Assembly: GCF_003345255.1 (NCBI RefSeq) | Contig: NZ_CP029331.1 | Coordinates: 124,001 to 188,000 of the forward strand | Direction: 5' to 3' | Length of the DNA stretch: 64,000 nucleotides | DNA from: Pseudothauera hydrothermalis | GTDB taxonomy: Bacteria > Pseudomonadota > Gammaproteobacteria > Burkholderiales > Rhodocyclaceae | Shown: positions 18,648 through 27,465 of the stretch, piece by piece | Layout: every line of letters begins with the position of its first letter | Position numbering within the stretch: position 1 is the first letter of the stretch | Position numbers and translations under genes: made by a program | Notes under the pieces: generated by a model | What the model saw: only the letters and a program-made list of their open reading frames with translations | Database searches by the model: none | What the model was told of the DNA's origin: nothing

Positions 18648-19427
18648 TCAGCGGCTGAGCCGGTAGGCCAGCCGCCCCAGCCACTCATGGGCGGCGAGCC
18701 AGCCGGCAAAGGCGGCGTTGGCGTTGGGCAAAAAATCCAGCAGCGCTACACCGTCGTCCGGCCCGCTCAGCCAGACGGTGGGGGCCGGGACTACGTTCAG
18801 GCCGGCCGCTTCGAACGCCGCGCGGCTGCGCGGCATGTGGGCGGCGTGGGTGACCAGCGCAATCGTCCGGATGCCAGCCGCTTGCAGCAGTGCCGCGGAA
18901 AAGCGCGCGTTCTCGCGGGTGTCGCGGGCGGCACCCTCGATCCAGCGTACCTTGACCCCGTATTCGTCCTCGAGTGCCGCGGCCATTAACACCGCTTCGG
19001 CCTGTTCCCCGCTGGTTTTACCCCCGGTGACCAGGAGCGGTAAGCCAGTGCTGCGGGCGAGCCGCGCGGCGTAGCGCACCCGCTCCAAGGTCAACCGGTT
19101 GAGCGTCTCGCCGTCATATTCCGGTGCATGGTCGCGCTTGCCGCCGCCCAGCACCACAATGGCCTGAGCCGGGGCCAGCGCCGCGGCGCTCACCGGCGGG
19201 CTGGACTCCAGCCCGCGTGCCAGCCAGCCCACGCTCGCCGGGGTCATCAATAACAAGGCGATGGCCACCCCACACCAGGCCAGCACCCGGCCAATGCGCG
19301 GGTGGCGGCCCAACAGAAGCAGCCCGACGGCGATCAGCAGCAGCGGCCCCAGCGGCGGCAGCAAGGCGGCGGCCAACAGTTTCTTGCTCCAGAACAGCGC
19401 CAGCGCAAGATCGAAATTCATCTTCAT
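18648..19427 (-). CDS. YdcF/ElyC family membrane protein (DUF218)
   Basis: The 259-residue protein has two N-terminal hydrophobic helices (about 17-40 and 48-66) and a DUF218 domain (about 85-235) with AIVVLGGG, TGGKTSGEQ and VTHAAHMPRS. Family members such as SanA and ElyC affect envelope integrity and cell-wall precursor carriers; the biochemical activity is not settled. The gene is alone on the minus strand, divergent from metY. A second ATG two codons in (MKM) is an alternative start. Confidence 0.82.
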   Translation of the reverse strand: MKMNFDLALALFWSKKLLAAALLPPLGPLLLIAVGLLLLGRHPRIGRVLAWCGVAIALLLMTPASVGWLARGLESSPPVSAAALAPAQAIVVLGGGKRDHAPEYDGETLNRLTLERVRYAARLARSTGLPLLVTGGKTSGEQAEAVLMAAALEDEYGVKVRWIEGAARDTRENARFSAALLQAAGIRTIALVTHAAHMPRSRAAFEAAGLNVVPAPTVWLSGPDDGVALLDFLPNANAAFAGWLAAHEWLGRLAYRLSR

Positions 19428-19455
19428 TGTCCTGACCGGAGGGCGCCGTTATTAT
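19427..19455 (+). promoter_or_regulatory. Candidate sigma-70 promoter of metY
   Basis: TTGTCC (19427-19432) and TATTAT (19450-19455) are separated by 17 bases, matching four and five positions of the sigma-70 consensus. Transcription would begin near 19462, about 40 bases before metY. The -35 box touches the start codon of the divergent YdcF gene. Confidence 0.5.
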
Positions 19456-19502
19456 CCCAGCAATTCATTGCTGCGGCCTGCGCGGGCTGCCCGACGGTGC
19501 TC

Positions 19503-20789
19503 ATGCCAGACCATCGCTACCGCTTCGAATCTCTGTGCTTGCATGCCGGGCAACAGCCCGATCCGGCCACTGGCGCGCGCGCCGTGCCGATTTACCAGAC
19601 CACTTCCTTCGTCTTCGATTCATCGGAGCACGCGGCAGCGCTGTTCAATCTCCAAACCTTTGGCAACGTCTATTCGCGCATCGCCAACCCGACCGTGGCG
19701 GTGTTCGAAGAGCGCATGGCCGCCCTCGAAGGCGGGCGCGCGGCGCTAGCCGCCTCGTCCGGGCTGGCCGCGCAGATGACCTGCTTTTTGACCCTGTGCC
19801 AGGCCGGCGATGAGATCGTCGCCGCGCGCACGCTCTACGGTGGCAGCTATTCGCAACTCGATGTCAGCCTGCGTCGGCTGGGTATTCGCACTCGCTTCGT
19901 CGACCCTTCGGATCCGGCCAATTTTCGCGCTGCGATCGGCGAGCGCACCAAAGCGGTTTATGGCGAAACCATCGGCAACCCCAGCCTCAACGTGTTCGAC
20001 ATCGCCGGCGTGGCCGAGGTCTGCCGGGAAGCCGGCGTGCCGCTGGTGATCGACAACACCCTGGCCTCACCCTACCTGTGCCGGCCGATCGAGCATGGCG
20101 CGGACATCGTGGTGCATTCGGCCACCAAGTTCATTGGCGGCCACGGCACCACCCTGGGCGGGGTGATGATCGAATCCGGCACCTTCCCGTGGGACAACGG
20201 GCGTTTTCCGCAGATGACCGAACCGTCCGACGGCTACCACGGGGTGCGCTTTTTCGAGACCTTCGGCAATTTCGGCTTCAGTATGAAGGCGCGTATGGAA
20301 ACCCTGCGCACCTTCGGTCAGGCGCTCTCTCCCTTCAACGCTTTCCTGCTGCTGCAGGGCCTGGAGACCTTGCATGTGCGCATGGACCGCCATGTCGCCA
20401 ATGCGCAGGCGGTGGCCGAGTTCCTCGCCGACCATCCGGCAGTGGCCTGGGTGAATTATCCCGGCTTGCCGGCCAGTCCGGATTACGCGCTGGCCTGCCG
20501 CTATCTGCCCAAGGGCGCCGGCGCGGTGCTCGCCTTCGGCATCCGCGGCGGCCAGCCGGCGGGCGAACGCTTCATTGGCGCACTACAGATGTTCAGCCAC
20601 TTGGCCAATGTGGGCGACGCGCGCAGTTTGGTGATTCATCCGGCCTCGACCACTCATCGCCAGCTCTCCGAGGCCGAGCAGCGCGCCGCCGGCGTGCCGC
20701 CCGACATGGTGCGCCTGTCCATTGGCATCGAAAGCCTGGACGATATCCTTTGGGATCTCGACCAGGCGCTGACCAAGGCCGCAGGCTGA
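19503..20789 (+). CDS. metY: O-acetylhomoserine aminocarboxypropyltransferase (sulfhydrylase)
   Basis: The 428-residue PLP enzyme makes homocysteine from O-acetylhomoserine and sulfide, a direct route to methionine. The PLP-binding lysine is Lys209 in [15 protein letters not shown], and the N-terminal [13 protein letters not shown] and [11 protein letters not shown] motifs are those of the MetY group. I start at ATG 19503, where family similarity begins; the open frame continues upstream through the promoter region. The length (about 430) separates it from the shorter MetZ and MetB enzymes. Two small membrane-protein genes follow closely. Confidence 0.93.
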   Translation: MPDHRYRFESLCLHAGQQPDPATGARAVPIYQTTSFVFDSSEHAAALFNLQTFGNVYSRIANPTVAVFEERMAALEGGRAALAASSGLAAQMTCFLTLCQAGDEIVAARTLYGGSYSQLDVSLRRLGIRTRFVDPSDPANFRAAIGERTKAVYGETIGNPSLNVFDIAGVAEVCREAGVPLVIDNTLASPYLCRPIEHGADIVVHSATKFIGGHGTTLGGVMIESGTFPWDNGRFPQMTEPSDGYHGVRFFETFGNFGFSMKARMETLRTFGQALSPFNAFLLLQGLETLHVRMDRHVANAQAVAEFLADHPAVAWVNYPGLPASPDYALACRYLPKGAGAVLAFGIRGGQPAGERFIGALQMFSHLANVGDARSLVIHPASTTHRQLSEAEQRAAGVPPDMVRLSIGIESLDDILWDLDQALTKAAG

Positions 20790-20796
20790 AGCACCG

Positions 20797-21342
20797 ATGA
20801 TCCGCGTACTGCTCCTGCTGCTGATCGTTGTTTTGCTCTCCTATGCGCTGTGGCAGGTGTTACAAGCGCTGCGCGAGCGGCGGCGTGCCCGTGCGGCGCA
20901 GCCTGCGCAACCGGGCGCGGATGTGGACCGTGTTGCGCCGACCGACGAAGAGGACGAGGTGGATGAGTCCTTATTCAACTATGCGCCGCGACCTCTGCCT
21001 GACGCTGCGGCGGCTGCCTCGGCAGCTGACCCGCAAGTTTTCCAACAGGCGCTCGAATTGCAGCAGCTACGCACTGAGCTGACCCGGTTGCAGGCGCAGC
21101 AACTGGCCCAACAGGCTGAGATGGCTGCGCTCAAAGACGCCATGAACGCCCTGCGTGAGCAGTTCGAGGCCAATCTGGCCGGACAAGGTGTGTCGCCCGA
21201 ATACAACGAAGCTTTGGTTCTTGCGCGTCGCGGGCTGGAGGCCGAGGCCATTGCCGAGCGCTGCGGCATCTCGGTTGCCGAAGCCGAGCTGGTCCGCGCC
21301 CTGAACCGCGCAGGCGGCAGCGCCCAGGAAGAGCGCGCATGA
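20797..21342 (+). CDS. DUF2802 membrane-anchored coiled-coil protein
   Basis: The 181-residue protein has an N-terminal membrane helix (about 3-22), an acidic low-complexity stretch, a glutamine-rich coiled coil (about 80-130) and a C-terminal segment with SPEYNEALVLARRG and AEAIAERCGISVAEAELV, which resembles a small helix-turn-helix and fits DUF2802. Members are often found near flagellar or chemotaxis genes in proteobacteria. Function is unknown. It starts seven bases after metY and overlaps the next gene by an ATGA junction. Confidence 0.72.
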   Translation: MIRVLLLLLIVVLLSYALWQVLQALRERRRARAAQPAQPGADVDRVAPTDEEDEVDESLFNYAPRPLPDAAAAASAADPQVFQQALELQQLRTELTRLQAQQLAQQAEMAALKDAMNALREQFEANLAGQGVSPEYNEALVLARRGLEAEAIAERCGISVAEAELVRALNRAGGSAQEERA

Positions 21343-21908
21343 AGGGGCGTTTGAGCGTCAAAACCGCCAAAGACCGGGCACACGGCGCAGCGCACCGACC
21401 GCTACGCCGCGCCGCGATCGCCGCAGCCGCTGCCGTGCTGATTGCGGCCGGACTATGGTTGATGCCGGCTACGCCTCCCGCTGTGGTGCAACGCACGCCG
21501 ACTGCGCCGACAACCTCTACACCACCGCCAAGCCCGCCCGTGGTCGCGCCACCGCAACATTCGGCTCCGCCGCCAATAGCGCAGGAAGTTGCCAGTGTGC
21601 CGGTCGGTGCCGCCCCTGCGCCTGCCTCTTCCGAGCCGCCCCCTGCCGTGCAGCCATCGATACCGGAGCCGGTGGTGCTGGTGCCCAAGCCTTCCGGCCC
21701 GGTGTTACAGCTCGGAGTGTTCGGCGCGCAGGACAACGCGGAACGGTTGCGCGCGGAACTTGCCCGCCTGGGATTTCCCGCCCGTATCGAAAGCCGGGTG
21801 GTGTTGGGCCCTTTTCCCGACCGTGCTGCGGCAGAAGCCGCCCAGGCCGCGCTCAAGCGGGCCGGGCAGCCGGCCGGCATGGTGGTGCCGTCGGCGCAGA
21901 CCCCTTGA
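21339..21908 (+). CDS. SPOR-domain membrane protein
   Basis: The 189-residue product has a basic N-terminus, one membrane helix (about 25-42), a long proline-rich linker (about 43-115) and a C-terminal SPOR-like domain with VLQLGVFGAQDNAERLRAEL and ARIESRVVLGPF. SPOR domains bind glycan strands stripped of stem peptides and often localise to division septa. The protein may thus anchor at the septal wall. It overlaps the DUF2802 gene, so the two are probably made together. Confidence 0.75.
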   Translation: MKGRLSVKTAKDRAHGAAHRPLRRAAIAAAAAVLIAAGLWLMPATPPAVVQRTPTAPTTSTPPPSPPVVAPPQHSAPPPIAQEVASVPVGAAPAPASSEPPPAVQPSIPEPVVLVPKPSGPVLQLGVFGAQDNAERLRAELARLGFPARIESRVVLGPFPDRAAAEAAQAALKRAGQPAGMVVPSAQTP

Positions 21909-21962
21909 TACGGCCGGACGGCGTATCATTTGACCGAGTCATTCACATGGGAGGAGCGAAGC

Positions 21963-22403
21963 ATGAAGATCGACAGTGCGCAGTTTGGCAGCATCGATGT
22001 CGCCGAAGACAAATTGATCGAATTCCCTGCCGGTCTGCCCGGCTTCGAGCATTGCAAACGATTTGCGCTGGTGCATGAGGAAGGCACCGACCGGGTGGCG
22101 CTGCTGCACAGCGCCGACGATCCGGAGGTGGTGTTTTCGCTGGCCGATCCCGCTACTTTTGGCGTTCACTACGAATTCAAACTGAGCGATGAAGAACAAA
22201 CGGCGCTGGGCCTGAGCAGCCCGGAGCAGGCGCTGGTGGTGGTGATCGTGCGCAAAGACGAGGCTGCCGAAGGTTCGCCGGCCAGTGCCGGGCTGCGCGC
22301 CAATTTCATGGCGCCGCTGGTGATCAACGTCGATGCCCGCCGCGGTCTGCAAAAAGTGATCAGCAAAATGGAGTGCGATATCGTCATGCGCGCCAAGGAT
22401 TGA
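21963..22403 (+). CDS. fliW: Flagellar assembly factor FliW
   Basis: The 146-residue product matches FliW: KIDSAQFGSIDVAEDKLIEF at the start, the segment FPAGLPGFEHCKRFALV, and an end with APLVINVDARRGLQKV. In Bacillus FliW binds flagellin and the RNA-binding protein CsrA, tying flagellin synthesis to export. ATG 21963 follows GGGAGGAG. No csrA or flagellin gene is in the window, so this copy stands apart from a flagellar cluster. Confidence 0.88.
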   Translation: MKIDSAQFGSIDVAEDKLIEFPAGLPGFEHCKRFALVHEEGTDRVALLHSADDPEVVFSLADPATFGVHYEFKLSDEEQTALGLSSPEQALVVVIVRKDEAAEGSPASAGLRANFMAPLVINVDARRGLQKVISKMECDIVMRAKD

Positions 22404-22444
22404 GGCCGTCGGGCTGCTCCGGCACCCATTGTCCGCGGACGTTG

Positions 22445-22480
22445 TTTTTGCAAACCGGGCACGGACGTAAAATGCCGTGC
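22445..22480 (+). promoter_or_regulatory. Candidate ridA promoter with an inverted repeat around the -10
   Basis: TAAAAT (22468-22473) is a good -10 hexamer 40 bases before ridA; the -35 candidate TTTTTG (22445-22450) is weak but spaced by 17 bases. The arms GCACGG (22459-22464) and CCGTGC (22475-22480) flank the -10 symmetrically in part, a layout that suits a repressor site. Evidence is by eye only. Confidence 0.35.
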
Positions 22481-22512
22481 TGCTGTTCGTCATTTTTTCA
22501 AATAGCATTGCC

Positions 22513-22893
22513 ATGACCCGTCAGATCATCGCCACGCCCAACGCGCCCGCTGCCATCGGCACCTATTCCCAGGCCGTGCGCGTCGGCGACACCGTCTATC
22601 TATCTGGCCAGATCGGCCTGGACCCGGCCACCATGCAAATGGTCGATGGCTTCGAAGCCCAGACCGTGCGGGTGTTCGACAACCTCAAGGCGGTGGCCGA
22701 GGCCGCCGGCGGCTCGCTGGCCGATGCGGTCAAGCTCAACATTTACCTGACCGACTTGTCGAACTTCGCCAAGGTCAATGAGATCATGGCGCGCTACTTC
22801 AATGAGCCGTATCCGGCGCGCGCCGCCGTGGGCGTCAAGGAATTGCCGCGCGGCGCGCTGGTCGAGGCCGACGCCGTGCTGGTGCTGGGCTGA
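22513..22893 (+). CDS. ridA: RidA family reactive-intermediate deaminase
   Basis: The 126-residue protein belongs to the RidA (YjgF) family, which hydrolyses reactive enamine or imine intermediates formed by PLP enzymes such as threonine dehydratase. Motifs are [12 protein letters not shown] near the start, [12 protein letters not shown], and [24 protein letters not shown], whose arginine binds the carboxylate of substrates in active members. ATG 22513 is chosen because the twelve upstream codons are outside the family pattern. Confidence 0.9.
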   Translation: MTRQIIATPNAPAAIGTYSQAVRVGDTVYLSGQIGLDPATMQMVDGFEAQTVRVFDNLKAVAEAAGGSLADAVKLNIYLTDLSNFAKVNEIMARYFNEPYPARAAVGVKELPRGALVEADAVLVLG

Positions 22894-22907
22894 ACCCAGT
22901 TGCGCGG

Positions 22908-24962
22908 ATGGCGCATCGGGCGGCGAGCGGCTGGCCGGGGGTCACGGCGGCGCTTGCCGGACGGCTGGCCAAGCTCGACCTGTACCATCCGCGCGATCTG
23001 CTGCTGCACCTGCCGCTACGCTATGAGGACGAAACCCGGCTGACTCCGATTGCTGCCGCGCAACCGGGTTTTGCGGCGCAGGTCGAAGGCGAAGTGGCCG
23101 CTTGCGAGGTCAGCCTGCGCCCGCGCCGACAACTCGTGGTGCGGGTGCGGGACGCCTCGGGTACGCTGGTGGCACGTTGGCTGCATTTTTATCCTGCGCA
23201 GCAAAAGCTGCTTGCCAGCGGCCGACGGGTGCGGCTCTTCGGCGAGGTGCGTGCCGGCTTCTTCGGTGCCGAAATGGTGCATCCGCGGGTGCGCGCGGTG
23301 AGTGCCGAAGACGGTTTGCCGGAAGCGCTCACCCCGGTCTATCCGACCACCGCGGGAGTGGCGCAAACAACCTTGCGCCGGCTCATCGACCACGCACTGG
23401 CCAGTCAGCCGCTGGAGGATCATCTGCCCGACGATCTGCGTCGGACGCTCGGTCTGCCCGCCTTTGCCGATGCGCTGCGGCTGTTGCATCATCCGCCCCC
23501 CGACGTGCCGGCCAGCGTGTTGGAGGATCGCCAGCATCCGGCCTGGCGACGAATCAAGTTCGAAGAACTGCTTGCCCAGCAGATCTCCTTGCGTCGCGCT
23601 TATTTGGCGCGCCGCGCCAAGACCGCGCCGGCCATGGCCGGCAGCGGCCGATTGGTGCGGGCGCTGGTCGATGCCCTGCCGTTTGCGCTCACCGGCGCGC
23701 AGCGCCGTGCATGGGCCGAAATCAGCGCCGATCTGGCGCTGCCGCACCCAATGCAACGCCTGCTGATGGGCGATGTGGGCAGCGGCAAGACCATCGTCGC
23801 CGCACTGGCCATGCTGCAGGCCGTCGATGCCGGCTGGCAGGCGGCATTGATGGCGCCGACCGAAATCCTGGCCGAGCAGCATTGGCAGAAACTGGCCGCC
23901 TGGCTGGCACCGCTCGGGCTGGAGGTCGCCTGGCTGTCCGGCAGCCGGGCCAAGCGCGCTCGCGCAGCCGAACTGGCCCGGCTGGCAAGCGGCGAGCTGC
24001 GCCTGGTGGTCGGCACCCATGCCTTGATCGAAGATCCGGTGATGCTGCCGCGGCTGGGGCTGGCAGTGGTCGATGAGCAGCACCGCTTCGGCGTGCGTCA
24101 GCGTCTTGCCTTACGCGAAAAAGGCGGGGCGGGGGCGATCAGCCCTCACCTGTTGATGATGTCCGCCACGCCGATTCCGCGCACGCTGGCGATGAGTCAT
24201 TACGCCGATCTCGATGTCTCGGTGCTCGACGAGCTGCCGCCCGGGCGCAGCCCGGTACGCACCAAGTTGGTATCGGAGGCACGGCGCGACGAAGTCATCG
24301 CCCGCCTGCGCGCGGCCTGTCTGGCCGGCCGTCAGGCCTACTGGGTGTGCCCGCTGATCGAGGAATCCGAGACCTTGCAGTTGCAGGCCGCGCAGAAGAC
24401 TTACGCCGCCTTGTGCGAAGCGCTGCCGGAACTGCGCATCGGCCTGCTCCACGGCCGGCTCAAGGCGGCGGACAAATCCGCCACCATGGCCGCATTTGCT
24501 GCGGGCGAGCTGCATCTGTTGGTGGCCACCACGGTGATCGAAGTTGGTGTGGATGTGCCCAATGCCAGCCTAATGGTGATCGAGCACGCCGAACGCTTCG
24601 GGCTTGCCCAGTTGCACCAGTTGCGCGGCCGGGTCGGGCGCGGCAGCGCCGAATCGGTTTGTATCCTGCTCTATGCTCAGCCCCTGTCGCCGGCTGGCCG
24701 CGCCCGGCTCAAGGTGATCTATGAGCACAGCGACGGCTTTGCCATTGCCCGCGAGGACCTGCGCATTCGCGGCCCGGGCGAATTCGTCGGTGCGCGCCAG
24801 AGCGGGTTGCCGCTATTGCGTTACGCCGACCTGGAGGCCGACGCCGATCTGTTGGAGGCCGCGCGGCAGGTGGCCGATACGCTGCTGCGCGACCATCCAT
24901 CGGCCGCCGCGGCGCTGATGGCGCGCTGGCTGGGAGGCCGCGAAGGTCTGCTGCGCGCCTGA
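22908..24962 (+). CDS. recG: ATP-dependent DNA helicase RecG
   Basis: The 684-residue helicase remodels stalled forks and branched DNA. It has the N-terminal wedge (OB) domain, Walker A GDVGSGKT near residue 290, the DEQH box in VVDEQHRFGVRQR, the SATPIPRT motif and the C-terminal helicase and TRG elements (QLHQLRGRVGRG, EDLRIRGPGEF). The start ATG 22908 lies 14 bases after ridA. The length is normal for RecG (about 690). Confidence 0.96.
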   Translation: MAHRAASGWPGVTAALAGRLAKLDLYHPRDLLLHLPLRYEDETRLTPIAAAQPGFAAQVEGEVAACEVSLRPRRQLVVRVRDASGTLVARWLHFYPAQQKLLASGRRVRLFGEVRAGFFGAEMVHPRVRAVSAEDGLPEALTPVYPTTAGVAQTTLRRLIDHALASQPLEDHLPDDLRRTLGLPAFADALRLLHHPPPDVPASVLEDRQHPAWRRIKFEELLAQQISLRRAYLARRAKTAPAMAGSGRLVRALVDALPFALTGAQRRAWAEISADLALPHPMQRLLMGDVGSGKTIVAALAMLQAVDAGWQAALMAPTEILAEQHWQKLAAWLAPLGLEVAWLSGSRAKRARAAELARLASGELRLVVGTHALIEDPVMLPRLGLAVVDEQHRFGVRQRLALREKGGAGAISPHLLMMSATPIPRTLAMSHYADLDVSVLDELPPGRSPVRTKLVSEARRDEVIARLRAACLAGRQAYWVCPLIEESETLQLQAAQKTYAALCEALPELRIGLLHGRLKAADKSATMAAFAAGELHLLVATTVIEVGVDVPNASLMVIEHAERFGLAQLHQLRGRVGRGSAESVCILLYAQPLSPAGRARLKVIYEHSDGFAIAREDLRIRGPGEFVGARQSGLPLLRYADLEADADLLEAARQVADTLLRDHPSAAAALMARWLGGREGLLRA

Positions 24963-25015
24963 CCGCCCGGGCGGCGCTGGTAGTATCATGCGCCCGCCGC
25001 TCACAAACCGCATCC

Positions 25016-25573
25016 ATGCGTACCCGACTTCAACGCGAAACCTGGTTGCGCCATCCGCCGCGCGCCACCGTGGCCGCCGCGCTGCGCCCCTGGCTGACCG
25101 ATCCCGGCTCGCTCACCGCACGCATTCGCGCGCGTTGCGCGGACTTTGGTGTGCGGGTGCTGTCGCAACGGCTCAAACGGCCGAACCGGGACGAAGCCAA
25201 ATTACTAGGGCTGCGCGCGGGTGAATTGGCTTGGGTCAGAGAAGTGCTGCTGCTGGCCGACGGCCGTGCGGTGGTGTTCGCCCGCTCGGTGCTGCCCCGC
25301 CATCACTTACGCGGCGCCTGGAATCTTTTTCACGGTCTTGGGGCACGCCCGCTGGGGGCGGCGTTGTTTGCCGATCCGCGCATCGAACGCCAGCCGTTGG
25401 CCTGCATCGGCCTGGACCGGCGCGATGCGCGCTATCATCGCATTGCCGCCGCGCTGGCTGGACAGCGCCTGCCGTCCCGTGTGTGGGCGCGCCGTTCGGT
25501 CTTCCTGCTCAACGGGCGTGCCTTGTTGGTCAGCGAAGCCTTTGCGCCGGCGATCCTGGAACTGCCTGCCTGA
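25016..25573 (+). CDS. ubiC: Chorismate pyruvate-lyase
   Basis: The 185-residue product fits UbiC, which removes pyruvate from chorismate to give 4-hydroxybenzoate, the first committed precursor of ubiquinone. Family marks are [14 protein letters not shown], the arginine-bearing segment VVFARSVLP and LLVSEAFAP near the end with the catalytic glutamate. It is followed after five bases by ubiA, the next enzyme of the pathway. A GC-rich palindrome (CCGCCCGGGCGG, 24963-24974) separates it from recG. Confidence 0.9.
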   Translation: MRTRLQRETWLRHPPRATVAAALRPWLTDPGSLTARIRARCADFGVRVLSQRLKRPNRDEAKLLGLRAGELAWVREVLLLADGRAVVFARSVLPRHHLRGAWNLFHGLGARPLGAALFADPRIERQPLACIGLDRRDARYHRIAAALAGQRLPSRVWARRSVFLLNGRALLVSEAFAPAILELPA

Positions 25574-25578
25574 ACACC

Positions 25579-26445
25579 ATGACGCTCACCGCACGCTTTC
25601 CCCTTTACTGGCGCCTGATGCGCCTGGACAAGCCGATCGGCATCCTGCTCTTGCTATGGCCCACGCTATGGGGGCTGTGGGTGGCCGCCGAGGGCGTGCC
25701 GCCACTGCCGGTGTTGGCCATTTTCATGCTCGGCACCGTGCTGATGCGCTCGGCCGGTTGTGTGATCAACGACTACGCCGACCGCAACTTCGACGGCCAT
25801 GTCGAGCGCACCCGGATGCGGCCTTTGGCCACCGGTGCGGTGGGCACGCGCGAGGCGCTGGGGCTGGCCGCCGGACTCACGCTGGCGGCCTTCGTGCTGA
25901 TCCTGCCGCTACCGGCACTGGTGTTATGGCTGTCGGTGCCGGCGCTGTTGCTGGCCGCAAGCTACCCATATACCAAACGCTTTTTTGCGATTCCACAAGC
26001 CTACTTGGGCATCGCCTTCGGTTTCGGCATCCCGATGGCCTTTGCCGCGGTGCGCGGCGACGTGCCGCCGATTGCCTGGCTGATGCTTGCCGCTAACGTG
26101 TTCTGGGCGGTGGCCTACGACACCGAATACGCCATGGTCGACCGTCCGGACGACCTCAAGATCGGCATCCATACCTCGGCGATCACTTTCGGCCGTTTCG
26201 ACGTGGCCGCCGTCATGCTGTGCTACGCGGCCGCGTTCGGGCTGCTGGCCGCGGTCGGTGTGGCCGCCGGGCGCGGGCCGGTGTTCTTTGCCGGGCTGGT
26301 GGCGGCCGGCGGCATTGCGTTCTACCACTACACGCTGATCCGGGGGCGAGAGCGCCACTTGTGCTTCAAAGCCTTCTTGCACAACAACTGGGTGGGCGCG
26401 ACGATCTTTGCCGCGTTGGCGGCCGACTACGGGTGGACCGCCTAA
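25579..26445 (+). CDS. ubiA: 4-hydroxybenzoate polyprenyltransferase
   Basis: The 288-residue membrane enzyme attaches the polyprenyl tail to 4-hydroxybenzoate. Two Mg-binding aspartate motifs are visible: [16 protein letters not shown] and [12 protein letters not shown]. About eight hydrophobic segments span the rest. I start at ATG 25579, where [16 protein letters not shown]-type similarity begins shortly after; the upstream part of the frame lies within ubiC. The ubiC-ubiA order is the classical one. Confidence 0.95.
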   Translation: MTLTARFPLYWRLMRLDKPIGILLLLWPTLWGLWVAAEGVPPLPVLAIFMLGTVLMRSAGCVINDYADRNFDGHVERTRMRPLATGAVGTREALGLAAGLTLAAFVLILPLPALVLWLSVPALLLAASYPYTKRFFAIPQAYLGIAFGFGIPMAFAAVRGDVPPIAWLMLAANVFWAVAYDTEYAMVDRPDDLKIGIHTSAITFGRFDVAAVMLCYAAAFGLLAAVGVAAGRGPVFFAGLVAAGGIAFYHYTLIRGRERHLCFKAFLHNNWVGATIFAALAADYGWTA

Positions 26446-26527
26446 ACGCACCGGTGTCACCGCTGCACCCCGCCTGCCCGACAGCGGCACAGGCTGTCAT
26501 CCGCCCCAAACCAAACAGGACAATCTC

Positions 26528-27340
26528 ATGCATTTCATGACCGCTCTAAAAGCCGCCTGGCGGCAGCGTAACAGCCTGCTGTGCGTGGGCTTGGACCCCG
26601 ATCCGGGTAGATTTCCGCCGCATCTTGCCGGCCGCCCACAGGCGATTTTCGAATTCTGCCGCGAGATCGTCGACGCCACGGCGGATCTGGTCTGTGCTTT
26701 CAAACCGCAGATTGCCTACTTTGCCGCGCACCGTGCGGAGGACCAGCTCGAGGCGCTGATCGAGCACATCCACACCCAACACCCGGCGGTGCCGGTGATT
26801 CTCGACGCCAAGCGCGGCGACATCGGCAGCACTGCCGCGCAATACGCGCTGGAAGCCTTCGAACGGTTCAAGGCCGATGCCATCACCGTGAACCCCTACA
26901 TGGGGCGGGATTCGGTGGAGCCTTACCTGGCCTATGGCGACAAGGGCGTGATCCTGCTGTGCCGTACCTCCAACCCCGGCGGGGCGGATCTGCAATGCCT
27001 GGATGCTGGCGGCGAGCGGCTCTTTGAGCGCGTGGCCCGCCTGGTGGCCGAGGAATGGAACGCTAACGGCAACTGCGCCCTGGTGGTGGGCGCCACCTTT
27101 CCGGCCGAAATCGCCCGGGTGCGCGCGCTCACCGGCGAGCTGCCGCTCTTGGTGCCGGGCATCGGCGCGCAAGGCGGCGACATCGCCGCCACGGTGGCGG
27201 CCGGGCGTACGGCCGATGGTTGCGGGCTGATCATCAATTCTTCTCGTGCCATCCTCTACGCCAGCCAGGGCCAAGACTTCGCGGTTGCCGCGCGCCGCGC
27301 AGCGCAGGAGACCTGCAATGCCATCAACGCATGCCGTTAG
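26528..27340 (+). CDS. pyrF: Orotidine 5'-phosphate decarboxylase
   Basis: The 270-residue enzyme decarboxylates OMP to UMP in pyrimidine synthesis. The catalytic segment is [15 protein letters not shown] (Lys95), and the N-terminal LCVGLDPDP and the segment [14 protein letters not shown] mark the longer PyrF type of about 270 residues, distinct from the 230-residue E. coli form. ATG 26528 is chosen; ATG 26537, three codons later, is possible. Confidence 0.94.
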   Translation: MHFMTALKAAWRQRNSLLCVGLDPDPGRFPPHLAGRPQAIFEFCREIVDATADLVCAFKPQIAYFAAHRAEDQLEALIEHIHTQHPAVPVILDAKRGDIGSTAAQYALEAFERFKADAITVNPYMGRDSVEPYLAYGDKGVILLCRTSNPGGADLQCLDAGGERLFERVARLVAEEWNANGNCALVVGATFPAEIARVRALTGELPLLVPGIGAQGGDIAATVAAGRTADGCGLIINSSRAILYASQGQDFAVAARRAAQETCNAINACR

Positions 27341-27465
27341 CACACGCGCAATGGCGACGTTTGCATTCAAGTTGCAATGGCGCGGGATATGCGGTTGAAT
27401 TTGGTCCGCGTTTATTCCGGCGGGCTGAGTGGTCCGCAAGTGATGAAATTTTCAGGGAGTCGATT

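Noticed and set aside
27361-27377. Short inverted repeat TTGCA and TGCAA upstream of the Ig-like lipoprotein gene.
   Set aside because: Five-base arms are too short to stand out, and no promoter elements with good spacing are next to it.
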